Both the position numbers and the translations under genes were made by a program. Positions 45,472 to 55,007 of a stretch of 64,000 nucleotides of DNA are shown one piece after another. This stretch comes from Pedobacter sandarakinus (lineage in GTDB: Bacteria; Bacteroidota; Bacteroidia; Sphingobacteriales; Sphingobacteriaceae). The notes below the pieces were generated by a model that ran no database searches, was not told where the DNA came from, and saw only the letters and a list, made by a program, of their open reading frames with translations. The stretch lies in contig NZ_JAPIVG010000004.1 of assembly GCF_026240095.1 (NCBI RefSeq), positions 62,001-126,000 of the forward strand. The letters are read 5' to 3'. The number at the start of each line of letters is the position of its first letter. The stretch's first letter is position 1.

Positions 45472-45987
45472 ATGAAAAGAATGATTTCCTGCCTTTGCCT
45501 ATTGGCTGCAGGGTACACGCATGTCAATGCGCAAACAACGGCCTTCAAAGGCAAAGATGATTTGAAATATCAAATTGGTGCAAGTTTCCAGAACAGGGCG
45601 ACAGGTATTGTAACATCATTGGATTATGGATTGGGCCAAAGTTTTTCTATTGGCGGCCAAGCCGGATATGCCCTAGGTGTAAAATTTTTTGATGGTATTG
45701 CCAAGCCCGGCTTTGGCGATAGATTTGATCTTAAAGCTAGGTTTAATGCAAACGTGGGTAGTGTAATAGGCTTACCAGAAAACGTTGATGTATATCCTGG
45801 ACTTAACCTTGGATTGAAAAATTTCGGTGGACACATTGGTGCAAAGGCATTTTTTGCCAAAGGGTTTGGACTTTTTGCAGAAGCGCAATTTCCGCTCGCC
45901 AAATACAATCCAGATGCGATTGGCTACGAAAAATTAAACAACCAGTTTACAGTTAACGCTGGCTTCTCTTTCGATTTAAGCAAATAG
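45472..45987 (+). CDS. Small outer-membrane protein, DUF6646-like
   Basis: A 171-residue secreted protein with a signal peptide (YTHVNAQ, about residue 21). The mature part, starting TTAFKGKDDLKYQIGASFQN and containing GIVTSLDYGLGQSFSIGGQ, fits the DUF6646 family as I recall it. Glycine-rich amphipathic strands and the final FTVNAGFSFDLSK suggest a small beta-barrel. It has its own promoter. Function unknown. Confidence 0.7.
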   Translation: MKRMISCLCLLAAGYTHVNAQTTAFKGKDDLKYQIGASFQNRATGIVTSLDYGLGQSFSIGGQAGYALGVKFFDGIAKPGFGDRFDLKARFNANVGSVIGLPENVDVYPGLNLGLKNFGGHIGAKAFFAKGFGLFAEAQFPLAKYNPDAIGYEKLNNQFTVNAGFSFDLSK

Positions 45988-46064
45988 CAGTCCTTAAATC
46001 ATCCCTATTTTCTTTCCCGCATTTCCCAATCTCTTTCCACAGCCGATTACCCTTTAATCAGCAT

Positions 46065-47267
46065 TTATTTTCTTTTCGTTTCTATATTAGGCAGAAAGCC
46101 TGTTAGTAAGCCCAGCAGCGGCAGAAAAGCACAGATATTAAATACATATTCAATGCTCGTGGCATCTGCTAATTTTCCTAATAACGCCGAGCCAATGCCA
46201 CCCATTCCGAAGGCAAATCCAAAAAACAGCCCTGCAACCAAACCAACTTTACCGGGTATCAATTCCTGTGCATAAACCAGGATTGCAGAAAAAGCCGATG
46301 CTAAAATCATCCCGATGGGTATAATTAATACCCCAACCCAAAACAAACTTGCATGTGGGAGCAATAATGCAAATGGCGCTGTACCCAATATCGACGCCCA
46401 AATCACGTATTTTCGACCGATCTTATCCCCTATTGGTCCGCCGAGTAAAGTACCCGCAGCTACAGAGAACAAAAACACAAACAGATAAATTTGAGATGTT
46501 TGCACCGAAACCTGGAATTTATTGATAAGATAGAAGGTAAAATAACTGCTTAAGCTGGCCATATAAAAGTATTTCGAAAAGATAAGCACCAACAGGATGC
46601 TCACCGAAAACACAATTTTCTTTTGCGAGAAATGTTGGGTTGTTGTTTGAACTACCGATTTCTTCCCTCTAATGAGCACAAAGTTTTTATACCAGTTACC
46701 AACGTAGCTTAAAATTACAATCGCCAATAATGCAATAAAGGAAAACCAAACAATACTAAACTGCCCATATGGAACAATTATCCAAGCGGCAAGAAGCGGA
46801 CCCAATGAGCTACCAGCATTTCCACCCAGTTGGAATACCGATTGTGCTAACCCACGTTTACCTCCCGATGCAGCATGTGCCATCCTCGAGGCTTCCGGAT
46901 GAAAAATAGACGACCCTACACCAATCAGTGCAACAGAACAAAGCATGGTATAAAAATGAGTTGACTGAGAAAGTGTTATAAGCCCTGTTAATGTAAAACC
47001 CATACCTACCGCTAAAGAATATGGTTGCGGTTTTTTATCGGTATACAACCCTACAAAAGGCTGCAGCAGTGAGGCTGCAAGTTGAAATGTTAACGTTATT
47101 AACCCAATTTGCGAAAAACTTAAGTGATAGTTTGTTTTGATTATTGGATAAATAGCCGGAATTAGAGATTGAATAGTATCATTTAGAAGATGAGAAAGAC
47201 TGAGCGCAAATAAAATAGGAAAAACAGTTTTCTCGATGATGTTGGACTGGGTTTGTTCTGTTGCCAT
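46065..47267 (-). CDS. MFS transporter, fosmidomycin-resistance (Fsr)-like
   Basis: A 400-residue major facilitator with 12 predicted helices. The N-terminal SLSHLLNDTIQSLIPAIYP and GLYTDKKPQP loop, and the GVGSSIFHPEASRMAHAASG segment near residue 115, are characteristic of the Fsr branch of drug exporters. GGPIGDKIGRKY in the middle is the second loop motif. The start at the ATG 47267 matches the family; a longer frame reaches 47330. It lies divergent to an FMN reductase gene, 96 nt away. Export of a fosmidomycin-like or other small molecule is inferred. Confidence 0.88.
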   Translation of the reverse strand: MATEQTQSNIIEKTVFPILFALSLSHLLNDTIQSLIPAIYPIIKTNYHLSFSQIGLITLTFQLAASLLQPFVGLYTDKKPQPYSLAVGMGFTLTGLITLSQSTHFYTMLCSVALIGVGSSIFHPEASRMAHAASGGKRGLAQSVFQLGGNAGSSLGPLLAAWIIVPYGQFSIVWFSFIALLAIVILSYVGNWYKNFVLIRGKKSVVQTTTQHFSQKKIVFSVSILLVLIFSKYFYMASLSSYFTFYLINKFQVSVQTSQIYLFVFLFSVAAGTLLGGPIGDKIGRKYVIWASILGTAPFALLLPHASLFWVGVLIIPIGMILASAFSAILVYAQELIPGKVGLVAGLFFGFAFGMGGIGSALLGKLADATSIEYVFNICAFLPLLGLLTGFLPNIETKRK

Positions 47268-47363
47268 AATGAAATATCGCACAAAAGTAAGCAAAATAAC
47301 ATTTCTGAGGTTTATACAATTGCCCAACAAAAAACATTTTCACACTAGCCGGGTTTCTAAATA

Positions 47364-47921
47364 ATGGAAAAGAATAGAAAAATTGTTGGCCTTTGTGGCA
47401 GCCTTAGAAAAGGCTCTTATAATGCAATGTTGCTTGAGTTTGCTGGAACTTTATTTCCTGAAGGAATTGATTTTGAAGTTGTATCATGGGCCGAACTGCC
47501 AGTTTATAACGAGGACAATGATACCCCAAAGGTTAGTGAAAGACCGGAAAGCGTAGTCGGGTTTCGCAATGCCTTGGCTGATGCAGATGCTTTCATTATT
47601 GCCTCGCCTGAGTATAATTACAGCATACCTGGTGGATTGAAAAACGCCATTGATTGGGCAAGCCGAGGAAAGGATAGCCCATTGATGCACAAACCTGTTG
47701 CTGTTATGGGCGCCACCCAGGGCATGTGGGGAACGGTAAGAATGCAAGCTGCGTTTTTACCAGTGTTTACCTTTCTAAATATGAACCCTGTATTGCAACC
47801 CGAAGTGTTGATAGCACAAGCACAAAATAAGTTTGATGATGAAGGTAAGCTTAAAGATGAAGCAGCTGTAGGATTTATCAAAAAGAAAATTGAAAACCTT
47901 ATTTCTGCCGCAAAGGTTTAA
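47364..47921 (+). CDS. NADPH-dependent FMN reductase
   Basis: A 185-residue flavodoxin-fold oxidoreductase of the NADPH:FMN/quinone/chromate reductase family. The phosphate-binding loop GSLRKGSYN (about 11-19) and the flavin-contact segment SPEYNYSIPGGLKNAIDW (about 75-92) are both present. Family members reduce quinones, chromate or azo dyes and protect against oxidative stress. The gene is divergent from the MFS exporter, suggesting a shared response to xenobiotics, though no operator is evident. Confidence 0.9.
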   Translation: MEKNRKIVGLCGSLRKGSYNAMLLEFAGTLFPEGIDFEVVSWAELPVYNEDNDTPKVSERPESVVGFRNALADADAFIIASPEYNYSIPGGLKNAIDWASRGKDSPLMHKPVAVMGATQGMWGTVRMQAAFLPVFTFLNMNPVLQPEVLIAQAQNKFDDEGKLKDEAAVGFIKKKIENLISAAKV

Positions 47922-48157
47922 CAATTGGCCGATCGAGGGGCAACGCTGTTTGTTGTATGAAAGAAGTAAAATAAACCTGATAAAGCGTGATAGCGCCCGA
48001 TTCATTTTGCCAGGAATGAAGTTTACCGAATGGCTTAATCGGGCCTATTAGCGATAGCAGGACGACATTTACCTAGCACCACCGAACATTGCTTTTCTAA
48101 TAAAAATCATACTGAGCATTACGCAAAAATTGATGGGGAAATGCTATGAAATACGAC

Positions 48158-48200
48158 AGCAAGAGCGTGTATACCAGCTTAATGCTTACACGCTCTTGCT
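48158..48200. terminator. Strong stem-loop downstream of the peptidase gene
   Basis: AGCAAGAGCGTGTA (48158-48171) pairs perfectly, over 14 bp, with TACACGCTCTTGCT (48187-48200), with a 15-nt loop. It lies 19 nt past the stop of the minus-strand peptidase gene. There is no T-tract in either direction, so it may act by mRNA 3'-end protection as much as by termination. The rest of 47922-48157 has nothing recognised. Confidence 0.5.
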
Positions 48201-48218
48201 TGTAATGCCTACAAAATA

Positions 48219-50726
48219 CTATTTACCGTTCTGTTCAATATCTCGATCCATCTCCATCAGGTCGACTTCAGCAGGATCTGAAAAATCGCCAATTAAATAC
48301 TTGTTGAAATGATCGGCAAGTTTCCAGAATGCATACTCCGTCATATCGCCAAAACCGTGGCGTTGACCAGGGATTATAAGAAAATCAAACCGCTTTCCGG
48401 CTTTCATTAAGGCGTTTGCCACACGGATGCTATTTGCAGGATGCACATTATTGTCTACATCACCGTGCATTAGCAATAAATGACCTTTCAGATTTTTTGC
48501 CAAATCGGGGTTTTTATCGATGCTGTACTTGAATGATGTATCGCCTTTTAGGGAAATTACCTCCTTTACACCATGATGTTTCTCGCTCCACCAACGGTTG
48601 TAAATACTGTTATCGTGGTTACCAGCATTAGATACCGCAGCTTTAAAGAAGTTTGGATACACCAACATTGCCGCTGTTGACATGAAACCGCCCCCAGAAT
48701 GACCTGTTATACCCACCTTGGTATCATCTATGTACGAGTATTTAGCAGCCAGCTGTTCAATGGCAGTTTTTTTATCAGCCAAACCGTAATCGCGGAGGTT
48801 GCCATAGCCATAGGTGTGGTACCATTTAGATCGGGCAGGATTACCACCACGATTACCAACTGTAATTACGATATAGCCAAATTGCGCCAAACGCTCCGTT
48901 CTGTCCATGCTTTTGCTAAAAGCCTTATTTACTGCTTCAGTTTGTGGGCCTGGGTAAACGTATTCTATAATTGGGTATTTTTTGTTTGGATCGAAATCGA
49001 ATGGCTTGTACATTACCCCATAAAGGTCCGTGATACCATCGTCTGCTTTTACTTTAAAAGTTTCTGGAAATTTATAACCTGCTGCCATCAGTAAGGATAG
49101 ATCTGTAGTTTCTAAATCCATTACTTTTCGGCCTGCTTTATCATAAAGCGTAGATTTTGGTGCAGTGTTTACCCTGGAATAATTGTCTACAAAGTAGGTA
49201 TTATTATCGTTCATGCTAATGGCATGGTCGAAATCTCCGGCGTTGAGCAACTTCATGTTGGAGCCATCGAAATTGATGCTGTACAAATGCAAGTAGTATG
49301 GGTCTTCTTTGGTTTCACGACCGTTGGCTGTGAAGTATAGTACGCGATTTTTTTCATCGATATTAATGATGCTTTCGCAGTGGAAAGAACCTTTGGTGAT
49401 TTGGTTTTTAAGTTTCCCATTTCCGTCAAAGAGATAGAAATGCGCCCACCCATCGCGTTCGCTCCAGTGAATAAGTTCTTGACCATTGTTAATTAGACCA
49501 GGGCGATTAACTTCTACGTAGGTATTAAAACGCTCGTCGATAATTGGTGTAACCTTTCCAGTTGCAATATCAATTGTGCCAATATCAATTTTCTTTAAAT
49601 CTCTGCTTGTACGAGAAAAGTAGAAGCGGCTATCGTCTCCCAACCAAATTGACGGTCTAAACTCGTTGTCTCTATCTTTCGCGAGGGATGGCTTGCTCCA
49701 AACGCTAATGCTTTGATCTTTAAATGCAGCAACATTTAATTTTTTGTAAGACTTGGCTGCAAAATCAAAAAGCAGAACCTCATCTTGTGGTGCCTCTGCC
49801 TCGCCCGGCATTTGGTATTTATAAGTTTCTAAGGTAGGCCTCCCTGGGGTAACACTGTTAATTACCCACAGATCTTTCACTTTGCGTGCATCCGTACGGT
49901 CTAAGACAAAATACTTAGCATTGGGCGACCATAGGACATAAGCACCTCTCCTTTTTTTATTGTTTTTTTCGTTTTCTACATTGTTTTCGCCATCTCCATC
50001 GCTGCCATATGAATAGAACTTAACACCGTCTTTAGTAAGCTTGTGCTCTACAATAGTGCTATCTTCCTCATTTTTGATGGCTTTTTTGTAGTTTTCTTTA
50101 TCCATCCAATAGAGATTGTAATTTCTTGAAAATATGATTGCAGACGAATCTGGCGCTACTGATCCCCAAGTTGGCTTAGGTTTAGGTTTGGTAAAATTTG
50201 GCATCTCTGTTAATTTTGCAGTCGCCAAATCGTAATTGAAAGCATAAATCTTTTTCTGCAACGAGTCTGCAGCTTTTTTATCTTTCCTGTCTTTTTTAAC
50301 TTCATCGATAGAACTCTTTACCTCGAAAGAAATGGTTTTCTCATCAGCAGCAAATTTTAGATTCTCTAAAGGCAGGTGTTCGGCGTCGAAGGGATCGCGT
50401 ACAATCAAGGTGATATCGGCAGCAAGTTTGGCATTATCAAAAAGCTGTTTCTTGCTTTTGGCAGCAGGATCTACCAAGTACCAGAATTTTCCCTTCGGAC
50501 TTTCGAAAGTGTACCAAAACCGATTACTCAATTTAAGCCAATGCGGATCTACTGAAGTAGAATAAACCATTTTCTTAAGTTTATTTGGCGAAAAGCGTGA
50601 GGCCAGCTGGTAGTTGGCCTTAGGTTGAGGCGTAATGTTCTCTGCTATGGTAAAAGTTTTTGTTTGTGCAGCAACAGTTAGCGACAAAAACTGCGCACAA
50701 ATGGCTAATTTGTAAAATTTGTTCAT
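48219..50726 (-). CDS. S9-family prolyl oligopeptidase (DPP-IV type)
   Basis: An 835-residue exported serine peptidase. Signal peptide residues 1-19 (LSLTVAAQ) precede a beta-propeller-type N-terminal domain (about 60-560) and an alpha/beta-hydrolase domain. The catalytic serine is in GHSGGGF (about residue 677). The aspartate is in MHGDVDNNVHP and the histidine in PGQRHGFG. Such enzymes remove X-Pro or X-Ala dipeptides from peptides in the periplasm. The propeller has a low-complexity, charged insertion (GDGENNVENEKNNKKRR). No operon partner. Confidence 0.92.
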   Translation of the reverse strand: MNKFYKLAICAQFLSLTVAAQTKTFTIAENITPQPKANYQLASRFSPNKLKKMVYSTSVDPHWLKLSNRFWYTFESPKGKFWYLVDPAAKSKKQLFDNAKLAADITLIVRDPFDAEHLPLENLKFAADEKTISFEVKSSIDEVKKDRKDKKAADSLQKKIYAFNYDLATAKLTEMPNFTKPKPKPTWGSVAPDSSAIIFSRNYNLYWMDKENYKKAIKNEEDSTIVEHKLTKDGVKFYSYGSDGDGENNVENEKNNKKRRGAYVLWSPNAKYFVLDRTDARKVKDLWVINSVTPGRPTLETYKYQMPGEAEAPQDEVLLFDFAAKSYKKLNVAAFKDQSISVWSKPSLAKDRDNEFRPSIWLGDDSRFYFSRTSRDLKKIDIGTIDIATGKVTPIIDERFNTYVEVNRPGLINNGQELIHWSERDGWAHFYLFDGNGKLKNQITKGSFHCESIINIDEKNRVLYFTANGRETKEDPYYLHLYSINFDGSNMKLLNAGDFDHAISMNDNNTYFVDNYSRVNTAPKSTLYDKAGRKVMDLETTDLSLLMAAGYKFPETFKVKADDGITDLYGVMYKPFDFDPNKKYPIIEYVYPGPQTEAVNKAFSKSMDRTERLAQFGYIVITVGNRGGNPARSKWYHTYGYGNLRDYGLADKKTAIEQLAAKYSYIDDTKVGITGHSGGGFMSTAAMLVYPNFFKAAVSNAGNHDNSIYNRWWSEKHHGVKEVISLKGDTSFKYSIDKNPDLAKNLKGHLLLMHGDVDNNVHPANSIRVANALMKAGKRFDFLIIPGQRHGFGDMTEYAFWKLADHFNKYLIGDFSDPAEVDLMEMDRDIEQNGK

Positions 50727-50874
50727 TTCAATTGTTTGGAGCAGCTAAATTATTTAATTAAAGCCAATTGAAAACGTTTTCTTATGTAATAAATAAGATA
50801 GCTAGCAGTTATTTTGGGTTGAAAATAATTATCAACAATGCTTTGCCGAAAGTGCAATTAGTGTATAGATTTTA

Positions 50875-50882
50875 TAGTTTTG
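50875..50882 (+). promoter_or_regulatory. Putative -7 box of the first deacetylase gene
   Basis: TAGTTTTG matches TAnnTTTG and ends 18 nt before the ATG at 50901. No -33 element at the usual distance. Confidence 0.4.
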
Positions 50883-50900
50883 CAACCACATATCAATACG

Positions 50901-51779
50901 ATGAAAAACTCTACAATTATCCTGGTAGCTGCCAGTTTATTCTTTTTAAATAGTTGTCAATCAGAAAGCAAAAGTAACGCAAAAGCATTAGCCGACACGA
51001 CGGGTAAAAACACCGAAAATGTTACTGGTGATGAACCGAAAATTGATGTTTCGAAAATTCAGATAGCAGATGCCAAAACTATCTTGGCGAGAAAACAAGT
51101 GCCCATTTTGTGCTACCACCAGGTTAGAAATTGGAAGCCCACAGATGGAAAAGTAGGTAAAGATTATATTGTTGAAATTCAAAACTTTAAAGACCAGGTA
51201 AAGATGTTGGCCGATAGCGGATACCATAGCATACTGCCCGATCAACTTTACGCTTACCTGAATAATGGCACCCCATTGCCAGCTAAACCTATTATGTTCA
51301 CTTTTGATGATACAGATTTGGATCAGTTTACGATTGTGAATCCCACTTTAAAAAAGTATGGTTACAAGGCGGTATATTTTGTAATGACAGTTTCTATAGG
51401 CAAGAAAGGAAAGTTTGTTGATTACATGAGTTCTGATCAGATTAAACAACTTTCTGACGAAGGAAACGTTATCGGATCGCACACTTACGATCACAAGAAT
51501 TTTAAAAAATACACAGGCAAAGACTGGGAAGAGCAATTGGATAAACCGACCAAAAGACTAGAGGAGATTACAGGTAAAAAAATGACAGAATTTGCATACC
51601 CATTTGGCTTATGGAATGCGGAAGGAATCCCTGAACTCAAAAAACGCGGCTTTAGAATGGCTTATCAACTTTCTACCAAAAGAGATGAGCGAGACCCTTT
51701 ATACACCATTAGAAGAATTATTGCAAGTGGCTATTGGAGTCCGAAAACATTAAGCAATAGCATCAAAAATAGTTTTTAA
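50901..51779 (+). CDS. Polysaccharide deacetylase-family lipoprotein (copy 1)
   Basis: A 292-residue lipoprotein (lipobox FFLNSC, cysteine near residue 19) with a NodB-type deacetylase domain. The metal-site aspartates are in FTFDDTDLDQF (motif 1, TFDDT instead of the usual TFDDG), and motif 2 is SHTYDH with its two histidines. Motif 3-like FAYPFGLW follows. Targets could be peptidoglycan or exopolysaccharide N-acetyl groups in the periplasm or at the cell surface. It is followed by a close paralogue and a DUF3298 lipoprotein on the same strand. Confidence 0.85.
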   Translation: MKNSTIILVAASLFFLNSCQSESKSNAKALADTTGKNTENVTGDEPKIDVSKIQIADAKTILARKQVPILCYHQVRNWKPTDGKVGKDYIVEIQNFKDQVKMLADSGYHSILPDQLYAYLNNGTPLPAKPIMFTFDDTDLDQFTIVNPTLKKYGYKAVYFVMTVSIGKKGKFVDYMSSDQIKQLSDEGNVIGSHTYDHKNFKKYTGKDWEEQLDKPTKRLEEITGKKMTEFAYPFGLWNAEGIPELKKRGFRMAYQLSTKRDERDPLYTIRRIIASGYWSPKTLSNSIKNSF

Positions 51780-51847
51780 TTCTTTGCTCAGGCCATAATA
51801 CATTAATTTAAAACCTTGTACTAAATAACCAAACATCACCGCTCATC

Positions 51848-52705
51848 ATGAAACGATTACTGCACTTTGCCGTTATCACCCTATTCCTGCTTTCATCCTG
51901 TTCCCTAGAGCCAAGTCAAACAAAAAGCGATCTTGGCCACGTGGAAAAAACAACACCCAACTTATCTGCAAAGCAAGCTGCCGATGCTAAAACTATTTTA
52001 GCACGCCGGGAAGTTCCTGTGTTGTGCTATCACCAGATTCGCAATAATTTAGCATCAGATAGCAAGCGCGCACACGATGACATCATTTCGCCAGATAAAT
52101 TTAGGGATCACATTAAAATGCTAGCCGATAGCGGATACCATACCATCCTGCCAGATCAGTTATACGATTACCTGGTTTTTGGATCGAAACTTCCGAACAA
52201 ACCGATTATGATTACCTTCGATGACACGGATGAAGACCAGTTCACTGTTGGTAATGCTACGCTGAAAAAATATGGTTTCAAGGGTGTATATTTTATCATG
52301 ACAGTTTCCATTGGAAGAAAAGGAAGGATAAACTATATGACAAAAGCGCAAATTAAACAGCTGGCTGATGAAGGAAATATAATTGCCAGTCATACTTACG
52401 ACCATAAAAACTTTACACAGTTTACAGATGCCGATTGGACTACACAGATAGACGAGCCCACAAAGAAGCTGGAAGAAATTACAGGCAAAAAGGTAGCATA
52501 TTTTGCGTATCCATATGGCGTTTACAAAGCGTCTACCTTACATAAGCTAAAAGAACATGGTTTCAAAGCAGCATTCATCTTATCAACCCCGCGTGATGAA
52601 CAATACCCGTTATACACCATTAGGAGGATTATTGATCCTGGAAGATACACAGCTAAAAACTTGTACTATAGCATTAATAAGAGTTTCAACAAAACAAAAT
52701 CATAG
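51848..52705 (+). CDS. Polysaccharide deacetylase-family lipoprotein (copy 2)
   Basis: A 285-residue paralogue of the preceding protein with the same lipoprotein signal type (LLSSCS) and the shared opening ADAKTILAR before the catalytic domain. The deacetylase motifs are TFDDTDEDQF, SHTYDHKNF and FAYPYGVY. The two proteins are similar along their whole mature length, so this is a tandem duplication that has diverged. Gap to copy 1 is 68 nt, consistent with co-transcription. Confidence 0.85.
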   Translation: MKRLLHFAVITLFLLSSCSLEPSQTKSDLGHVEKTTPNLSAKQAADAKTILARREVPVLCYHQIRNNLASDSKRAHDDIISPDKFRDHIKMLADSGYHTILPDQLYDYLVFGSKLPNKPIMITFDDTDEDQFTVGNATLKKYGFKGVYFIMTVSIGRKGRINYMTKAQIKQLADEGNIIASHTYDHKNFTQFTDADWTTQIDEPTKKLEEITGKKVAYFAYPYGVYKASTLHKLKEHGFKAAFILSTPRDEQYPLYTIRRIIDPGRYTAKNLYYSINKSFNKTKS

Positions 52706-52743
52706 TTAGGAATGTAAATTAAGTACACCCGCTTAGCCCTACC

Positions 52744-53913
52744 ATGAAAAACTATATCCTCGCATTAGCATTATTAGCTGCCATAATTACTGCCTGCAAC
52801 AACAATTCGAATAAAAATTCTGAAGCAACTGTAGGCAATGATACAATTAGCGAAAGTAAGCCAGCAGATTTATCGGGTAATTTTTATAAACGTTTAGAAG
52901 GTACCATAGCTGGCAAGCCAGTGGTAATGCACCTTCAGCGAATTGACGATGACGTAGATGGAAACTACTATTATGATGGTGCCTGGCTGAATCTTTCAGT
53001 TGATACTTTAGTTGGCACAGATAGTTTGGTGCTTAATGAAAATAGTTTTTATGATTATTATTTTGACAAAGATGCCAAACAAGCCAAAATTGGCCTTAAA
53101 TGGAATGGAAAGGGCTTTACAGGTACCTGGTATAACGGCGAAAAAAATAGGAGCTATGCTGTTAAGCTAGTGGAGAAATATCCTCAGGGGAGTTATGAAT
53201 TTACAGCCGGGATATTTCTGGATTCGATTAAAGCCGACGATAAGCAGGTCAAATCTCCAATGGCGCAGATTACTATGGAATACTTACAGCCCATTGCAAA
53301 TGATGATACTGGAAAGTGGTTAGACCAAGAGCTGAAAAGAATTGACGATTTGAAAACGAGTGAAGAACGTAGTGTTGGATTCAAAAAGGCTGCAAGCCAG
53401 TATTTCATAGATTATAAAAACCAGATAAAAGAACAACAACGTAATGGCCGAAACGATGGCTACCAAGCCTGGATGAATTACACCAGCAATACGCAACAAA
53501 CGGTGGTGTACAACAATAATGGTTATGTGGTGGTAGATTTTCTGGCAGATGATTACACTGGTGGAGCACATGGAAACTACGGGAGCGAAATGGTTTGCCT
53601 GGATGTAAAAAATAGAAAACGCCTGGTGTTAGATGACGTTGTTAGAATCGACTCCAATAGGATGCAATCTTTGCTTGAACAAAACTTAAGAAAGCAATAC
53701 AACATCAGAAGTGGAGCTGCCATTAGCACTGTGCTCTTTGATGATTTTTTGAAACCAAATAAGAATTTCTATTTTAACAGTAATGGATTAGCCTTTATGT
53801 ACAATCCTTATGAAGTTGCCAGTTATGCGCAGGGGCAAATAGTTGTGTATATACCTTTTACGCAGCTTAAGCCATATTTGGTACCCGATTTCGCAAAGCG
53901 AATGGGCATTTAA
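52744..53913 (+). CDS. DUF3298/RsiV-like lipoprotein
   Basis: A 389-residue lipoprotein (IITACNNN, cysteine near residue 18). The C-terminal 200 residues contain the DUF3298 pattern: YVVVDFLADDYTGGAHGNYG and YMYNPYEVASYAQGQIVVYIP, also found in the lysozyme-binding anti-sigma RsiV and in PdaC deacetylases. The region 35-140 is a beta-rich domain I do not recognise. Lying 38 nt after two deacetylase genes, it may belong to the same envelope-modifying unit. Confidence 0.8.
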   Translation: MKNYILALALLAAIITACNNNSNKNSEATVGNDTISESKPADLSGNFYKRLEGTIAGKPVVMHLQRIDDDVDGNYYYDGAWLNLSVDTLVGTDSLVLNENSFYDYYFDKDAKQAKIGLKWNGKGFTGTWYNGEKNRSYAVKLVEKYPQGSYEFTAGIFLDSIKADDKQVKSPMAQITMEYLQPIANDDTGKWLDQELKRIDDLKTSEERSVGFKKAASQYFIDYKNQIKEQQRNGRNDGYQAWMNYTSNTQQTVVYNNNGYVVVDFLADDYTGGAHGNYGSEMVCLDVKNRKRLVLDDVVRIDSNRMQSLLEQNLRKQYNIRSGAAISTVLFDDFLKPNKNFYFNSNGLAFMYNPYEVASYAQGQIVVYIPFTQLKPYLVPDFAKRMGI

Positions 53914-53935
53914 GGTCTAACATTGGCTATTGGGG

Positions 53936-54388
53936 TTAAAGAATTTCTTCAATACGGTACTGTTTACCATTGAAACTAACTTCGTGACCAACCTGCCGGC
54001 TCATAAATAACCTACCAATTGGCGACGCTTGAGAGACGGCCACGTAAGTTTCTGTACCCAATTTTATTTCACCGGCACTAATGCTGATGTAAAAGTTACC
54101 GTTTGTGGTCATGACTAAACTGCCGTTTTTTACCTCTTTTGATATATCTACATGTTCTATTTGCTGCAAAGCAATTTTTTGTTGACCAGCCTCGTATATT
54201 AATTTACTGTTGCGGTCCATTTCCTGCTGCATCATTTCGCGGGTAGTTTCGTATTTATCGCCAGCGCTGCTTTTGGTATCATCGTTAGATGCCTGCCTTG
54301 CCTGTAGCATGGCATACGAAATATTATCGATCCTGTTCTGGATAAAGGTTAAACACAATTGAAAAAGACGAGACTTTATTGCAGACAT
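53936..54388 (-). CDS. GreA/GreB C-terminal-like protein
   Basis: A 150-residue protein with an N-terminal helical hairpin (about 1-75; SAGDKYETTREMMQQEMDRN) and a C-terminal FKBP-like region resembling GreA/B. Typical Gre features include SPIGRLFMSRQVGHEVSFNG near residues 123-142, close to the SPLGRALLGKKVGDEV-type motif of the family. The family is sometimes called 3-oxoacyl-ACP synthase in databases, which the sequence does not support. It could bind RNA polymerase's secondary channel; the acidic hairpin tip typical of GreA is not evident. Confidence 0.7.
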   Translation of the reverse strand: MSAIKSRLFQLCLTFIQNRIDNISYAMLQARQASNDDTKSSAGDKYETTREMMQQEMDRNSKLIYEAGQQKIALQQIEHVDISKEVKNGSLVMTTNGNFYISISAGEIKLGTETYVAVSQASPIGRLFMSRQVGHEVSFNGKQYRIEEIL

Positions 54389-54434
54389 AAATGAAGTAAA
54401 ATTATAACGTTGTAATGAACAATTAAAGATGCAG

Positions 54435-55007
54435 TTAATCTTCTATCCATTGAACTTTGTCTGCAATTGGCGTTCTGTTGGGCGCCCAGGGTTGCTCATT
54501 ATGGTAGCCCATGTAAAATAAGCCGATACACTTTTCATCATTACTAAGACTTAAAAATTCACCTAAATGAGCAATCAGTGGAGGCGAACTCCAATATGCA
54601 CCTACTTTAAGACTCTCTGCTGTTAAAGCCATATTCTGTACCGCACAAGAAACAGCTGCAAGCTCTTCCCACTCCGGAATTTTACCACTTACACGCATAT
54701 TAATGGCAATAATGCAATCTGCCTGACTGGTTTTTTCGGCAAAACTATCGAGCTTTTTTTGCAAAAATTGCGCTGGCGAAATATGCTCCTGATATAACTT
54801 ACCAAGCGCTTGCCCTAGTTTTGGTAAGCCTCCTTTCCTGATAACTGTAAAACGCCACGGCTGTGTTAGTTTATGAGTTGGGGCATAATTTGCTGTTTCT
54901 AAAATTTGTTGAATTACTGTAACAGGAATTTCTTTTTTAATATAGCTGGCAGGAAAAATGCTGCGACGTTCTTTTATTACTTGAGATACAATTTCATAAT
55001 TACCCAT
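54435..55007 (-). CDS. Nitroreductase family protein
   Basis: A 190-residue FMN-dependent oxidoreductase of the nitroreductase superfamily. The FMN phosphate contact RRSIFPASY is near residue 15. NYAPTHKLTQPWRF follows near residue 48 and GLFYMGYHNEQPWAPNR near the C-terminus. It lacks a signal peptide. The start at the ATG 55007 is preferred over TTG at 55034. Family members reduce nitroaromatics or quinones; the physiological substrate is unknown. Confidence 0.88.
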   Translation of the reverse strand: MGNYEIVSQVIKERRSIFPASYIKKEIPVTVIQQILETANYAPTHKLTQPWRFTVIRKGGLPKLGQALGKLYQEHISPAQFLQKKLDSFAEKTSQADCIIAINMRVSGKIPEWEELAAVSCAVQNMALTAESLKVGAYWSSPPLIAHLGEFLSLSNDEKCIGLFYMGYHNEQPWAPNRTPIADKVQWIED

